Shown piece after piece: positions 1 to 8,514 of a stretch of DNA of 64,000 nt. Below the pieces are notes generated by a model. The model made no database searches. It had not been told where the DNA came from and saw only the letters and a list, made by a program, of their open reading frames with translations. How positions within the stretch are numbered: the stretch's first letter is position 1; every line of letters begins with the position of its first letter. Both the position numbers and the translations under genes were made by a program. The stretch comes from Verrucomicrobiota bacterium (lineage in GTDB: Bacteria > Verrucomicrobiota > Verrucomicrobiia > CAIQCK01). The stretch lies in the NCBI GenBank assembly GCA_026397915.1, contig JAPLTX010000050.1:43567-107566 (forward strand), in the 5' to 3' direction.

Positions 1-58
1 GCGCCGACCGTTGGCACGAAAAGTAGATGCGAGATACTTGAAACGCAAGGAGCCACCT

Positions 59-131
59 GTAGCGCCGGCATCCTTGCCGGCGGCCTTGCCATAACGAATC
101 GGAACACCGCCGGCAAGGATGCCGGCGCTAC
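59..131. repeat. Perfect 25-bp inverted repeat (palindromic intergenic element)
   Basis: Positions 59-83 and 107-131 are exact reverse complements separated by a 23-nt loop. The arms are rich in GCCGGC. The element sits just downstream of the ruvA stop codon and has no T-run, so it is more likely a dispersed palindromic repeat than a simple intrinsic terminator, though it could still stabilise the mRNA 3' end. The remaining bases 1-58 show no recognisable gene. Confidence 0.85.
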
Positions 132-135
132 TGCT

Positions 136-735
136 TCAGGCCGACTTCAACGCCTGGCGAACGATCTCCTCTACGGTCGCCGACCCGCCGAGTTTGGCGA
201 TGGCGCCGTGGACGGCCTTGTGGGCTTCGAGCTGTTTGTAGCCAAGCGAGACCATCGCAAGGATGGCGTCGTTCAGTTTCTGATCCTCAGCGGTGAGCGC
301 GTGTTTCGCGCCGGAGGCCTCGAAAGCGCCGATGGCGCCGATCTTGTCGCGAAGCTCAACGCAGAGACGTTCGCCAGTTTTTGCTCCAACGCCTTTGATG
401 CGGGAGAGCGATTTGATGTCGTTGCTGACAATGGCGCCCTTGAGCGCGACCGCCGACATGCCACCCAGCAGTGTGAGCGCGATCTTCGGCCCGACGCCGC
501 TAACGCTGAGCAGCAGCTTGAACAGCCCGCGCTCGGCCTCCGTCATGAAGCCGAAGAGCAACTGCGCGTCTTCGCGGATGTGGAAATACGTGAGGATGCG
601 CACGTCGCCGCCGGGCGCGGGAAGCTTGTCGAAGCTGGAGAGCGGGATAGCGACCTCGTAGCCGACGCCGTTGCAGTCCACGACGACATGCGTGGGCGAT
701 GCGGCGACCAGTTTGCCTCGAAGGAAAGAAATCAT
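136..735 (-). CDS. ruvA: Holliday junction branch migration protein RuvA
   Basis: RuvA tetramers bind Holliday junctions and load the RuvB motor during recombinational repair. The 199-residue length is normal for the family. The N-terminal OB-fold (1-65) opens with MISFLRG. Two helix-hairpin-helix motifs are visible, SVSGVGPK (77-84) and RIKGVGAKT (112-120), and a C-terminal RuvB-binding domain runs from about 150 to 199. The gene lies 3 bp after ruvC on the same strand, the usual yebC-ruvC-ruvA arrangement. ruvB is not next to it and may lie outside the window. Confidence 0.97.
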   Translation of the reverse strand: MISFLRGKLVAASPTHVVVDCNGVGYEVAIPLSSFDKLPAPGGDVRILTYFHIREDAQLLFGFMTEAERGLFKLLLSVSGVGPKIALTLLGGMSAVALKGAIVSNDIKSLSRIKGVGAKTGERLCVELRDKIGAIGAFEASGAKHALTAEDQKLNDAILAMVSLGYKQLEAHKAVHGAIAKLGGSATVEEIVRQALKSA

Positions 736-738
736 GGC

Positions 739-1236
739 TCAAATCTGTTTTGGCGGCTCGATGACGATGCCGCGCTGATTCTGCGCGTGACAGATGGCCA
801 ACGCAAGCGCGTCGGCCGCATCGGGCGGCGGAACCTCCGCCAGACCGAGCAACGCGCGCACCATGCGCCCGACCTGCAACTTGCCCGCCGCGCCGAGACC
901 GGTGACAACGGCCTTCACCTTGCGCGGGGCGTATTCATAAACCGGCAGACCCGCTGCTGCCGCCGCGAGCACTGCCGCGCCGCGCGCGTGGCCCATGATG
1001 ATGGCGACGCGCGTGGACTGGACGTAGATGATGCTCTCGATGGCAACAACTTCCGGCCGCTCGCGGGCGATGACATCGCGGAGCGTGTCGTGAATGCGCA
1101 ACAAACACTGCGATTGCCGCAGCCCAGACTTGTTCTTGATCTCGCCGAAGGCCAAGCCGCGCATTTCGTTGCCGGCTACCTCAATGACGCCGTAACCGGT
1201 CGAGCGCAGGGATGGATCCACTCCGAGGATGATCAT
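739..1236 (-). CDS. ruvC: Crossover junction endodeoxyribonuclease RuvC
   Basis: RuvC is the Holliday junction resolvase that makes symmetric nicks across the junction, acting with RuvAB. This 165-residue protein has the RNase H-like fold signature. The four acidic catalytic positions are present: D7 (in GVDPS), E67 (in VVAIES), D139 and D142 (in PPDAADALA). The start codon is ATG. The gene lies between yebC and ruvA on the minus strand. The gap to yebC is filled by a repeat with inverted 8-nt tandem arms. Confidence 0.97.
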   Translation of the reverse strand: MIILGVDPSLRSTGYGVIEVAGNEMRGLAFGEIKNKSGLRQSQCLLRIHDTLRDVIARERPEVVAIESIIYVQSTRVAIIMGHARGAAVLAAAAAGLPVYEYAPRKVKAVVTGLGAAGKLQVGRMVRALLGLAEVPPPDAADALALAICHAQNQRGIVIEPPKQI

Positions 1237-1242
1237 CAGAAC

Positions 1243-1347
1243 AATGGAGTGTTGGAGTGTTGGGGTGTTGGGGTGTTGGAAGAACGTTTTGACGCCGTTT
1301 CCATTACTCCATCACTCCACCACTCCATTACTCCGTCTCCTCACTCC
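1243..1347. repeat. Inverted 8-nt tandem-repeat element (GGAGTGTT-type)
   Basis: The left arm is four copies of an 8-nt unit (GGAGTGTT, GGGGTGTT) and the right arm is five or six copies of the complementary unit (CCATTACT, CCATCACT and variants). Transcribed, it would fold into a long imperfect hairpin. It fills the ruvC-yebC gap and its right end overlaps the yebC stop codon. An element with nearly the same units is at 37568-37699. Confidence 0.8.
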
Positions 1348-2090
1348 GCCGCCTTGGCGAGAATCTCTTCTGGAATATCGAAGTTCGCGTAAACGTTCTG
1401 CACGTCGTCGTGATCTTCGAGTTCGCCAAACAGCCTCAACACCGTGCGCGCGGTTCCTTCGTCGGAAATCGGCACCGGGTTCAACGGCAGGAACGTCAAC
1501 TCCCCCGTGTCGGGCTTGATGTTCTTGCCGTCGAGCGCCTTCTGGACCGCCTCGAAGTGCGCGGGGTCGCAGGTGATCTCGTAACCGGCGTCGGTCGTGG
1601 TCATGTCCTCCGCGCCGGCGTCGAGCGCGATGGTCATCAATTCGTCCTCGCTGATCTTGTCCTTGCCCACGACAAACTGGCCGCGGCGATGAAAGAGATG
1701 TTTCACCGCGCCGCCGCCGAGGTGGCCGCCGTTGCGCGTGAAAACGTTTCGGATTTCCGCCGAGGTGCGGTTCTTGTTGTCGGTAAGCAACTCGACGATC
1801 ATCGCCACGCCGCCGGGCGCAAACCCTTCGTAAGTGATTTCCTCGTAAATAACGCCGGGCAACTCGCCGGTGCCGCGCTTGATGGCGCGGTCAATGTTGT
1901 CCGACGGCATGTTCACCGACCGGGCCTTGAGCAACACCGTGCGCAAGCGCGGATTCATGCCGGCATCGCCGCCGCCCTGCTTGGCTGCGACGATGATTTC
2001 CTTGGCGATCTTGGAAAAGATCTGCCCGCGCTTCGCGTCGAGCGCGCCCTTCTTGTGGCGAATCGTCGCCCACTTGCTGTGGCCTGACAT
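1341..2090 (-). CDS. yebC: YebC/PmpR family protein (TACO1-like)
   Basis: The protein opens with the family signature MSGHSKWATIRHKK, and its 249 residues match the usual length. Members were first described as transcriptional regulators and more recently as translation factors that help ribosomes through proline stretches; which role applies here cannot be read from the sequence. The gene lies upstream of ruvC, the conserved neighbourhood. The C-terminus is acidic. Its stop codon lies inside an intergenic repeat, suggesting that the repeat inserted at or very near the end of the gene. Confidence 0.96.
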   Translation of the reverse strand: MSGHSKWATIRHKKGALDAKRGQIFSKIAKEIIVAAKQGGGDAGMNPRLRTVLLKARSVNMPSDNIDRAIKRGTGELPGVIYEEITYEGFAPGGVAMIVELLTDNKNRTSAEIRNVFTRNGGHLGGGAVKHLFHRRGQFVVGKDKISEDELMTIALDAGAEDMTTTDAGYEITCDPAHFEAVQKALDGKNIKPDTGELTFLPLNPVPISDEGTARTVLRLFGELEDHDDVQNVYANFDIPEEILAKAAE

Positions 2091-2269
2091 ATTTGGTCTA
2101 TCCTTTCCGGTAAAACCCTGGTCCGTCGTTCCGTCGCCGATCGCGGCTCCGGCGAGATGTTTCTAGCCGCTCGCCCGCTGTTGGGGAAGCTCAAATTGCG
2201 GCCAGCCCAAGAATCCGGCTGTTTGCCGTGACGCCCCTTCTCTTTTTTTAGCGTTCCAGGTTCCGCCGA

Positions 2270-2956
2270 TTACAACCACATCTCCGACTGCACCAGCTTC
2301 TCACGCACGGGGCCGAAGGTGCGCCGGTGAACAGGACACGGGCCATGCGCGCGCAGCGCGGCGAGGTGGTTGGGCGTCGGGTAGCCTTTGTGCTGGTCGA
2401 AACCATAAACCGGATACTGCGCATGTAGCTCCAGCATCATCCGGTCCCGCGTCACCTTCGCAATGACGGAGGCGGCAGCGATGGAGAAACTGCGGGCGTC
2501 GCCTTTGACGATGGCGGTCTGGGCAATGGTGAGGCTCTTCACCGGCAGTCCGTCCACTAACACATGATCCGGCTGAACCGGCAGGTTCCGCAGAGCTTCG
2601 GCCATCGCACGGTGCGTGGCTTGGAGGATGTTGATGCGGTCAATCCACTCGGCATCCACGATGCCGACGCTGAAGCGAACGCGCGGGTCGGTGGTGAGAG
2701 TCAGGAAGAACTCGTCGCGCTGCTCCGCGGAGAGTTGTTTGGAATCGTTGAGGCCGGGAAGTTTGAAACCGTCGGGCAGGATCACCGCCCCCGCGACGAC
2801 CGGCCCGGCCAGCGGCCCGCGACCGGCTTCATCCACGCCAGCGACGATCTTTGCCCCGTGCCGCATGGCGGCGCGCTCGAAACGGAAACTCGGACGATAA
2901 CGCACTGCGGCGCGTCGAGCATCTTTGTCGGCGGACGAGTCGCTCTTCACGCTCAA
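2270..2956 (-). CDS. rnhB: Ribonuclease HII
   Basis: RNase HII cleaves RNA in RNA-DNA hybrids and initiates removal of misincorporated ribonucleotides. The active-site motif VDEAGRGPLAGP carries D42 and E43, followed by NDSKQLS, LVDGLP with the third acidic residue, and the downstream ASVIAKVTRD motif. The first 30 residues are not conserved in the family, so translation may start internally (M31 is possible). The gene follows rplS by 18 bp, the common rplS-rnhB order. Confidence 0.96.
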   Translation of the reverse strand: MSVKSDSSADKDARRAAVRYRPSFRFERAAMRHGAKIVAGVDEAGRGPLAGPVVAGAVILPDGFKLPGLNDSKQLSAEQRDEFFLTLTTDPRVRFSVGIVDAEWIDRINILQATHRAMAEALRNLPVQPDHVLVDGLPVKSLTIAQTAIVKGDARSFSIAAASVIAKVTRDRMMLELHAQYPVYGFDQHKGYPTPNHLAALRAHGPCPVHRRTFGPVREKLVQSEMWL

Positions 2957-2974
2957 CGCTCGACGCCCTGCGGC

Positions 2975-3490
2975 TTACTTCGCAGGCTCTTTGCCTGATT
3001 CGGCGTCTTCGGCGGCCTTGGCTTCGGCCTTCTTTTCAACATTGGCAACGGCTCGCGCGGCCTCGGCAACCTTCGCTTCGGCTTTGGCGACGGCCCTGGC
3101 TTCGGTCTTGGCCGTGGCGGCGGCGGCGGATTGCTCTGGGGTCATCATCTTCTCGTCAACGGCCAGCGCCTGCTTGCCCTTGCGGCCGCGCAGGTAGTTA
3201 AGCTTGGCGCGGCGGGTGGAGCCTTCGCGTTCGACTTCGATCTTCTCGACGCGCGGCGAGTGGAGCGGGAAAATACGCTCGACGCCTTCGCCGTAGCTGA
3301 TGCGACGGACGGTGAAGGTTTCGCTGATGCCGTGCCCGCGACGGCCGATGACGACGCCGGCAAAAATCTGAACGCGCTCCTTGTCGCCCTCGACGACCTT
3401 CGTGTGGACGCGAACGCTGTCGCCGACGCGGAAGTTTCCGCGGTCCTTCTTCAGTTGTTCCTGCGTAATCGCTTCAATGATGATGTTCAT
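2975..3490 (-). CDS. rplS: 50S ribosomal protein L19 with Ala/Lys-rich C-terminal extension
   Basis: L19 sits at the 30S-50S interface. The first ~115 residues are a standard L19 (GDSVRVHTKVVEGDKERVQ, then FTVRRISYGEGVERIFPLHS and RRAKLNYLRGRKGK). About 55 further residues rich in Ala, Lys and Glu follow, with a repeated A(E/K)AKVAEAA pattern likely to form a charged helix. L19 is usually 110-120 residues, so the tail is an added feature. The gene sits between trmD and rnhB in the ribosomal block. Confidence 0.97.
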   Translation of the reverse strand: MNIIIEAITQEQLKKDRGNFRVGDSVRVHTKVVEGDKERVQIFAGVVIGRRGHGISETFTVRRISYGEGVERIFPLHSPRVEKIEVEREGSTRRAKLNYLRGRKGKQALAVDEKMMTPEQSAAAATAKTEARAVAKAEAKVAEAARAVANVEKKAEAKAAEDAESGKEPAK

Positions 3491-3505
3491 GTTTCCTGCT
3501 CCGTT

Positions 3506-4198
3506 TTACTGTTCGTCGTCCTTTATCAAATCCGGTCGTCGCTCGCGCGTGCGCTGGCGACGCTGTTCCTCGCGCCACTTGGCGATGGCCGCATGGTCGC
3601 CGGAGAGTAACATCTCCGGCACCGCCATGCCGCGATACTCCGCCGGTCGCGTGTATTGCGGGTATTCCAGCCAGCCGCTGCTGAAGGATTCGTCCTTCGC
3701 GCTGTCTGCGTGACCCAGCACACCGGGCACCAGCCGCGCCGTGGCATCTATGACCACGATGGAGGCGAGCGCGCCGTTAGTCAAGACGTAGTCGCCGATG
3801 GAAATCTCTTGGTCCACCAGCGTCTGCCGCACGCGTTCGTCCACGCCTTCGTAATGGCCGCAGACCATGATCACGTGCTTGCGGACAGCTAGATCGCGCG
3901 CCACTTGCTGGTCAAAGCGCCGGCCCTGCGGCGTGAGCATCACAACCCACGCCTCCGGGCTGCCGCGCTTCAACTCTTCGACTGCTTCAAAGATCGGTTC
4001 CGGCTTCATGACCATGCCGGGGCCACCGCCGAACGGCCGGTCGTCGGTCGTGCGGTGCTTGTCGTGCGTCCAATCCCGAAGATTGCGCACGCAAATCTCC
4101 ACCAGCTTCTTCTCCTGCGCCCGCTTCAGGATGCTCTCATCCAGCGGGCCGCGAAGCATCTCCGGAAGGATTGTCAAAATGTCGAACTTCACGGACAT
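3506..4198 (-). CDS. trmD: tRNA (guanine-N1-)-methyltransferase TrmD
   Basis: TrmD methylates G37 of tRNAs using S-adenosylmethionine, preventing +1 frameshifting. The 230-residue protein has GGGPGMVMKPEPIFEA, the knot region GDYVLTNGALAS, and ARLVPGVLG followed by DSAKDESFSSG carrying the expected catalytic Arg and Asp. The knot loop reads LTNGA where most homologues have LTGGE. The gene is 15 bp upstream of rplS. RimM, normally just before trmD, is absent here. Confidence 0.97.
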   Translation of the reverse strand: MSVKFDILTILPEMLRGPLDESILKRAQEKKLVEICVRNLRDWTHDKHRTTDDRPFGGGPGMVMKPEPIFEAVEELKRGSPEAWVVMLTPQGRRFDQQVARDLAVRKHVIMVCGHYEGVDERVRQTLVDQEISIGDYVLTNGALASIVVIDATARLVPGVLGHADSAKDESFSSGWLEYPQYTRPAEYRGMAVPEMLLSGDHAAIAKWREEQRRQRTRERRPDLIKDDEQ

Positions 4199-4239
4199 GC
4201 TCCAGCGCGACGGCGCTGCCGTCGGCGGTTGCGGTCACG

Positions 4240-4536
4240 CTACGCCTGCGGGGCCGGCTCCTCGTGCGGCGCAACGTCTTCGCCAGCGAGTCTGCGCCCG
4301 TCCGGCGGCTCCAGAATGTTCAAAACGACGCGGCGGCCGAGCTTGCCCGCCGCACAACTGAGCAAGGCACGGATGGCCGAGCAAACGCGACCTTGCTTGC
4401 CGATCACCTTGCCAAAATCCGACGGATCAACGCTCAGTTCCAGAACCAGAGCGCCGCTTCGTTCCGTCTCCGTGACCTGGACGCGGTCGGGATTATCCAC
4501 CAACGCCCGGGCCACATACTCCACAAACTCTTTCAT
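4240..4536 (-). CDS. khpA: KH-domain RNA-binding protein KhpA
   Basis: This is a 98-residue single KH domain protein. The GxxG loop is GKQG in DFGKVIGKQGRVCSAIR, and the N-terminus MKEFVEYVARALVDNP is typical of KhpA (YlqC). In Gram-positive bacteria KhpA pairs with KhpB and affects cell division and RNA metabolism; no khpB is in this window. It lies between rpsP and trmD, the conserved position. The Pro/Glu-rich tail of about 20 residues is variable in the family. Confidence 0.93.
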   Translation of the reverse strand: MKEFVEYVARALVDNPDRVQVTETERSGALVLELSVDPSDFGKVIGKQGRVCSAIRALLSCAAGKLGRRVVLNILEPPDGRRLAGEDVAPHEEPAPQA

Positions 4537-4569
4537 GGGTATCGCCTAACCACGCGAATCACGCCGTGG

Positions 4570-4863
4570 TCACGCCGGCTTGGCTTCGGCTGCGGGCGCG
4601 GGCGCCGCCGCCGCAGCGGCAGCCTGTTTGCGCGCGGCGCGGATCAGGTTCGCCACTGTGTCGGTAGGTTCGGCACCGCAACGCAACCAGTAGTCCACGC
4701 GGTCCATCTTCAACACGCAGTTATTTTCCTTCTTGCGCGGATCGTAGGTGCCGACTTGCTCAATGCTCTTGCCGTCGCGAGGACCGCGCTTGTGCGCGAT
4801 CACCACACGATAGCATGGGTCGTTTTTGCCACCAATCCGCGTTAACCGAATCGCTGCTGCCAT
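4570..4863 (-). CDS. rpsP: 30S ribosomal protein S16
   Basis: The 97-residue protein has the S16 core: MAAAIRLTRIGGKNDPCYRV, then GKSIEQVGTYDPRKKEN and DRVDYWLRCGAEPTDTV. An Ala/Pro-rich C-terminal tail of about 20 residues follows. The gene sits 23 bp downstream of ffh on the minus strand, the widespread ffh-rpsP order. Confidence 0.97.
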   Translation of the reverse strand: MAAAIRLTRIGGKNDPCYRVVIAHKRGPRDGKSIEQVGTYDPRKKENNCVLKMDRVDYWLRCGAEPTDTVANLIRAARKQAAAAAAAPAPAAEAKPA

Positions 4864-4886
4864 TTCACGTCTCCTGACCGGCCGCT

Positions 4887-6215
4887 TCAGCGCGCCGGAA
4901 GTTTGAAGCCACCCATCTTGGCCATTTTGCGGCCAAGCCGTGGCATTTGCTTCATTAGGTTCTTCATCGCCCAGAACTGCTTCAACAACTGATTCACATC
5001 GGCAACGGTGGTGCCGCTGCCACGGGCGATGCGTTGGCGCCGATGCCCATCAATCACTTCGGGTCGTCGGCGTTCGGCAGGCGTCATTGATTGAATGATC
5101 GCCTCCATACGCTTGAGCTGTTTCTGCTCAACCGAAAGGTCGCGTATGTTACTCATGCCGGGCAACATGCCAAGCACATTCTCTAGGGGTCCCATCTTTT
5201 TAAACTGCTGCATCTGGTTGAGAAAATCCTCCAGATTGATATCCGCTTTGCGCAGCTTCTCCTGCATCTTCTCCGCCTGCGCCCCGTCGAACGTCTCCTG
5301 GGCCTTCTCAACCAAGCTCACCACGTCGCCCATACCGAGGATGCGCGACGCCATCCGATCGGGGTGGAATGGCTCCAAATCCTCCAGTTTCTCGCCTACG
5401 CCGACCAATTTGATCGGTTTGCCGCTCACGGCGCGCATCGAAAGTGCCGCGCCGCCGCGGGTGTCGCCGTCGAGCTTGGTCAGAATGATGCCCGTCAGGC
5501 CCAGCGCGGCGTTGAACCGGGCGGCAATGTCCACGGCTTGCTGGCCCGTGGCGGCGTCAGCTACAAGCAGGATTTCGCGCGGTTCCACCACTTCCTTCAA
5601 CCGCACCAGTTCCTGCACAAGCGGTTCGTCAATTTGCAACCGGCCGGCAGTGTCGAAAATGATGACGTTGCGTCCCTGCGCCGCCGCAACTTCCATCGCG
5701 CCGCGCGCAATCTTCAGCACATCCGTCTCGCCTGGCACGGCATGGACCGGAATGCCAAGCTGTTTGCCGAGCGTCTGAAGCTGCGTGACCGCCGCAGGCC
5801 GGTAAACGTCACACGCGGCCAGCAGCGGATGATGTCCCTGCTTCGTCAGCAAGCGCGCGAGCTTCCCGGCGGTGGTGGTTTTGCCGCAGCCGTGCAAGCC
5901 GCAAAGCAGGATGACCGATGGCGACCGGCCCAGATCCAGCGCCGCTTGCTGCGCCCCCATGAGCGTCACCAACTCGTCGAAGATGATTTTTACAACCTGC
6001 TGACCGGGCGTAACACTATCGAGCACCGTCTGGCCCAGCGCCTTCGCCTTGACCGACTCGATGAAATCCTTTGCGACCTTGTAGTTGACGTCGGCTTCGA
6101 GCAACGCCATGCGCACCTCGCGCAACGCGTCGGCGATGTTCTTCTCGGTCAGCTTTCCAAAACCGCGCAGGTTCTTAAAAACGGACTGAAGTTTGTCGGA
6201 AAGGTTCTGAAACAT
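4887..6215 (-). CDS. ffh: Signal recognition particle protein Ffh
   Basis: Ffh binds 4.5S RNA and the signal sequences of membrane proteins and docks with FtsY. The 442 residues split into an N domain (1-95), a GTPase G domain with CGLHGCGKTT (105-114), DTAGR and TKLDGDTRGG, and a C-terminal M domain with the Met-rich MGPLENVLGMLPGM and the RNA-binding ARGSGTTVADVNQLLKQF. The P-loop has LHGCGKT instead of the commoner LQGSGKT, still compatible with nucleotide binding. No 4.5S RNA gene was recognised nearby. Confidence 0.97.
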   Translation of the reverse strand: MFQNLSDKLQSVFKNLRGFGKLTEKNIADALREVRMALLEADVNYKVAKDFIESVKAKALGQTVLDSVTPGQQVVKIIFDELVTLMGAQQAALDLGRSPSVILLCGLHGCGKTTTAGKLARLLTKQGHHPLLAACDVYRPAAVTQLQTLGKQLGIPVHAVPGETDVLKIARGAMEVAAAQGRNVIIFDTAGRLQIDEPLVQELVRLKEVVEPREILLVADAATGQQAVDIAARFNAALGLTGIILTKLDGDTRGGAALSMRAVSGKPIKLVGVGEKLEDLEPFHPDRMASRILGMGDVVSLVEKAQETFDGAQAEKMQEKLRKADINLEDFLNQMQQFKKMGPLENVLGMLPGMSNIRDLSVEQKQLKRMEAIIQSMTPAERRRPEVIDGHRRQRIARGSGTTVADVNQLLKQFWAMKNLMKQMPRLGRKMAKMGGFKLPAR

Positions 6216-6232
6216 CCGGTCCTGCTTTACCG

Positions 6233-7249
6233 CTACTTGGCCTGCTCGAGTTCGCGGTCAACGTCCTGTCTGACCTTCTCCACCATCTCCGATAACTCGG
6301 CGTTGTTGATCCGGCGGAAAAGAATTCCGGTGATCAGCATCCTCGCCTCGTTGGCATTTCCCCTCTTCGCGGCCTTGGCTGCCGATTCGTTGGGATAGCT
6401 GGCCTTGCTCTGGAGCAGCAGCGTCGCCATGTCCAATTCCAGCACCGCGCGCATCGGATCCACCAGATACCGTCGCCACTGGCCAAACCACGAACGCAAG
6501 CCAATCATGTCACCCCTCGACTCGGCGGCCGAGCGGGCCGTCCGGTAACCCATCCGTGCGTTCACAGGCAACCTCGCCAGTAGATCGTCCTGCGTCATTT
6601 CCGCGAGCTTCTTCTGCGGCTGCGCTGGCGCGGCGGGTGCAGGCACAGGCGGCGGCGTTGCGGTTGCCACTTGAACAGGCGCGGCCGCTGCCGGCTGCGG
6701 CATCGTTGCTGCCGTGGGTGGCGCAGGAGTCGCCGCCACTGGTGCTGGAATCGCCGACGCAGGCGCAGGTGGAACGGCGGGTGGCGGCGGAACAACTGTC
6801 GGAGACGGCATCGCCGGTTGCGCGGGCGCAGCCGGAGCTGGCGACTGTTCAGCAACTGGCGTTGCGGGCTTTTCCAGCGTCGCGGGTGCAGGCTGCGCAG
6901 GCGCGGCAGCAGGAGTTGCTGGTTTCTCAGTCAACGCAGGTGCCGGGGCCGCAGGCTGCGCGGCTGATTGTGCAGCCGGTTCAGTGGAAGGAGTGGGTGT
7001 TGCCGACATGGCTGGCGTCGCAGCGGCCATCGGCACTGTGGCCGGCGCTTCTGCCGCGGCAGGAGTGGGTGTTGCGGGCACCGGTGTTTCCGGTGCGACA
7101 GGCTTAGTCTCAGCTGTGGTAGTTTCCGTCCGCGATGCCAGCCGTGGCTCCGACTCAAACTCCGGCCCCATGCTGTCCAGCTTTTGATAAAGCATCACAG
7201 CGCCGGCGCACACCATCGCCAGAATGAACAGGTTCACAAACATCTTCAT
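6233..7249 (-). CDS. Membrane-anchored Pro/Ala-rich protein of unknown function
   Basis: The 338-residue protein has one N-terminal transmembrane segment (residues 3-20, FVNLFILAMVCAGAVMLY). A low-complexity Ala-Pro-Thr linker runs from about 45 to 215, long enough to span a periplasm as in TonB-like proteins. A charged helical C-terminal domain (about 220-338) begins LAEMTQDDLLARLPVNARMG. It overlaps the murA stop codon by 4 nt, so the two are probably translationally coupled. I do not recognise the C-terminal domain; a cell-envelope structural role is only a guess from layout and neighbourhood. Confidence 0.8.
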   Translation of the reverse strand: MKMFVNLFILAMVCAGAVMLYQKLDSMGPEFESEPRLASRTETTTAETKPVAPETPVPATPTPAAAEAPATVPMAAATPAMSATPTPSTEPAAQSAAQPAAPAPALTEKPATPAAAPAQPAPATLEKPATPVAEQSPAPAAPAQPAMPSPTVVPPPPAVPPAPASAIPAPVAATPAPPTAATMPQPAAAAPVQVATATPPPVPAPAAPAQPQKKLAEMTQDDLLARLPVNARMGYRTARSAAESRGDMIGLRSWFGQWRRYLVDPMRAVLELDMATLLLQSKASYPNESAAKAAKRGNANEARMLITGILFRRINNAELSEMVEKVRQDVDRELEQAK

Positions 7250-8505
7250 TGCTTCTGCCTCTCGATACGCGCGCCCAAGGCACGCAGCTTATCGTCAATC
7301 TTCTCGTAACCTCGGTCAATGTGATAGACGCGGTTCACCTTCGTCTTGCCCTGCGCCACCAGCCCCGCCAGCACCAACGCCGCGCTGGCCCGCAGGTCGC
7401 TCGCCATGATCGGCGCGCCGCTCAACCGCGCCACGCCCTTTACGATCGCGCTCGCGCCTTCCAGCGAAATGTCCGCGCCGAGCCGGCCCAGTTCCGCGAC
7501 GTGCATGAAGCGCTCCGGATAAATCTTCTCCGTGATCACCGAGATGCCCGGCGTCACCGCCATCAGCGTCATGAACTGCGCCTGCACGTCGGTCGGGAAA
7601 CCGGGATACGGCATCGTAACCACGTCCGCCGGCTTGCGCACGCCATCGCCCTTCACCACCATATCCGGCCCCGAACGCTCAACGCGGATGCCCGACTCGC
7701 GGAACTTGTCAATCACCGCGCCAAGATGTTCGGCGCGCGCACCCTTCAGGCGCACGTCGCCGTTTGTGATCGCCGCCGCCGTCATGAATGTCGCCGCCTC
7801 GATGCGGTCGGCAATCACCGTATGCTCCGCGCCGTGGAGCTGCTCCACGCCGTGGATCGTCAGCGTCGGGCTGCCCGCACCGTGGATTTGCGCGCCCATC
7901 TTGTTGAGAAACTCCGCCACGTCCACGACCTCCGGCTCGCACGCCGCGCACTCGATCACCGTGGTGCCTTTGGCGAGCACCGCCGCCATCATCACGTTCG
8001 CCGTGCCGGTCACCGTCGAACCAAACCGGCCACCGAGGAAGATCGTGTTGCCGACCAGTTCCTTCGCGTTGGCGATGACCAAGCCTTTCTGAATGTCCAC
8101 CTCCGCGCCTAGCGCGCGAAAACCTTTGATGTGCATGTCAATCGGCCGCGGCCCAATGACGCAGCCGCCGGGCACACTCACCTTCGCCTTGCAGTGGCGG
8201 CCGAGCAGAGGGCCGAACACGCAAAAGCTCGCGCGCATCTTCCGCACGACATCGTAGTCGGCGACCGTCTTGATCCGCTTCGCCTCCACCGTCACCGTGC
8301 CGTCCTCGAACTTCGCCTCCGCGCCCAGTTCCTGGAGGATTGCCGCCATGTAGCGCGTGTCGCTGAGATTCGGCACGCCGTGAATCACGCACCGTTCCGC
8401 CGTCAGCAATGTCGCCGCGATCAGCGGCAGCGCCGCGTTCTTGGAACCGCTGATGGCGACCTCGCCCTTGAGAGCGACGCCGCCGTTTATGACAAATCTG
8501 TCCAT
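7246..8505 (-). CDS. murA: UDP-N-acetylglucosamine 1-carboxyvinyltransferase MurA
   Basis: MurA transfers enolpyruvate from PEP to UDP-GlcNAc, the first committed step of peptidoglycan synthesis. The 419 residues match the family. The substrate-binding SKNAALPL lies at 21-28. The catalytic Cys is C115 in VPGGCVIGPRPIDMHI, so a fosfomycin-reactive form is expected. The Arg loop and the C-terminal LRASAALVLAGLVAQG are present. It lies 9 bp after prmC on the minus strand and overlaps the next gene by 4 nt. Confidence 0.97.
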   Translation of the reverse strand: MDRFVINGGVALKGEVAISGSKNAALPLIAATLLTAERCVIHGVPNLSDTRYMAAILQELGAEAKFEDGTVTVEAKRIKTVADYDVVRKMRASFCVFGPLLGRHCKAKVSVPGGCVIGPRPIDMHIKGFRALGAEVDIQKGLVIANAKELVGNTIFLGGRFGSTVTGTANVMMAAVLAKGTTVIECAACEPEVVDVAEFLNKMGAQIHGAGSPTLTIHGVEQLHGAEHTVIADRIEAATFMTAAAITNGDVRLKGARAEHLGAVIDKFRESGIRVERSGPDMVVKGDGVRKPADVVTMPYPGFPTDVQAQFMTLMAVTPGISVITEKIYPERFMHVAELGRLGADISLEGASAIVKGVARLSGAPIMASDLRASAALVLAGLVAQGKTKVNRVYHIDRGYEKIDDKLRALGARIERQKQ

Positions 8506-8514
8506 GAAAGTATC

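Noticed and set aside
2220..2269. Terminator after rnhB from the T-run near 2240
   Set aside because: The T-run is on the plus strand, whereas rnhB reads on the minus strand, and no stem precedes it.
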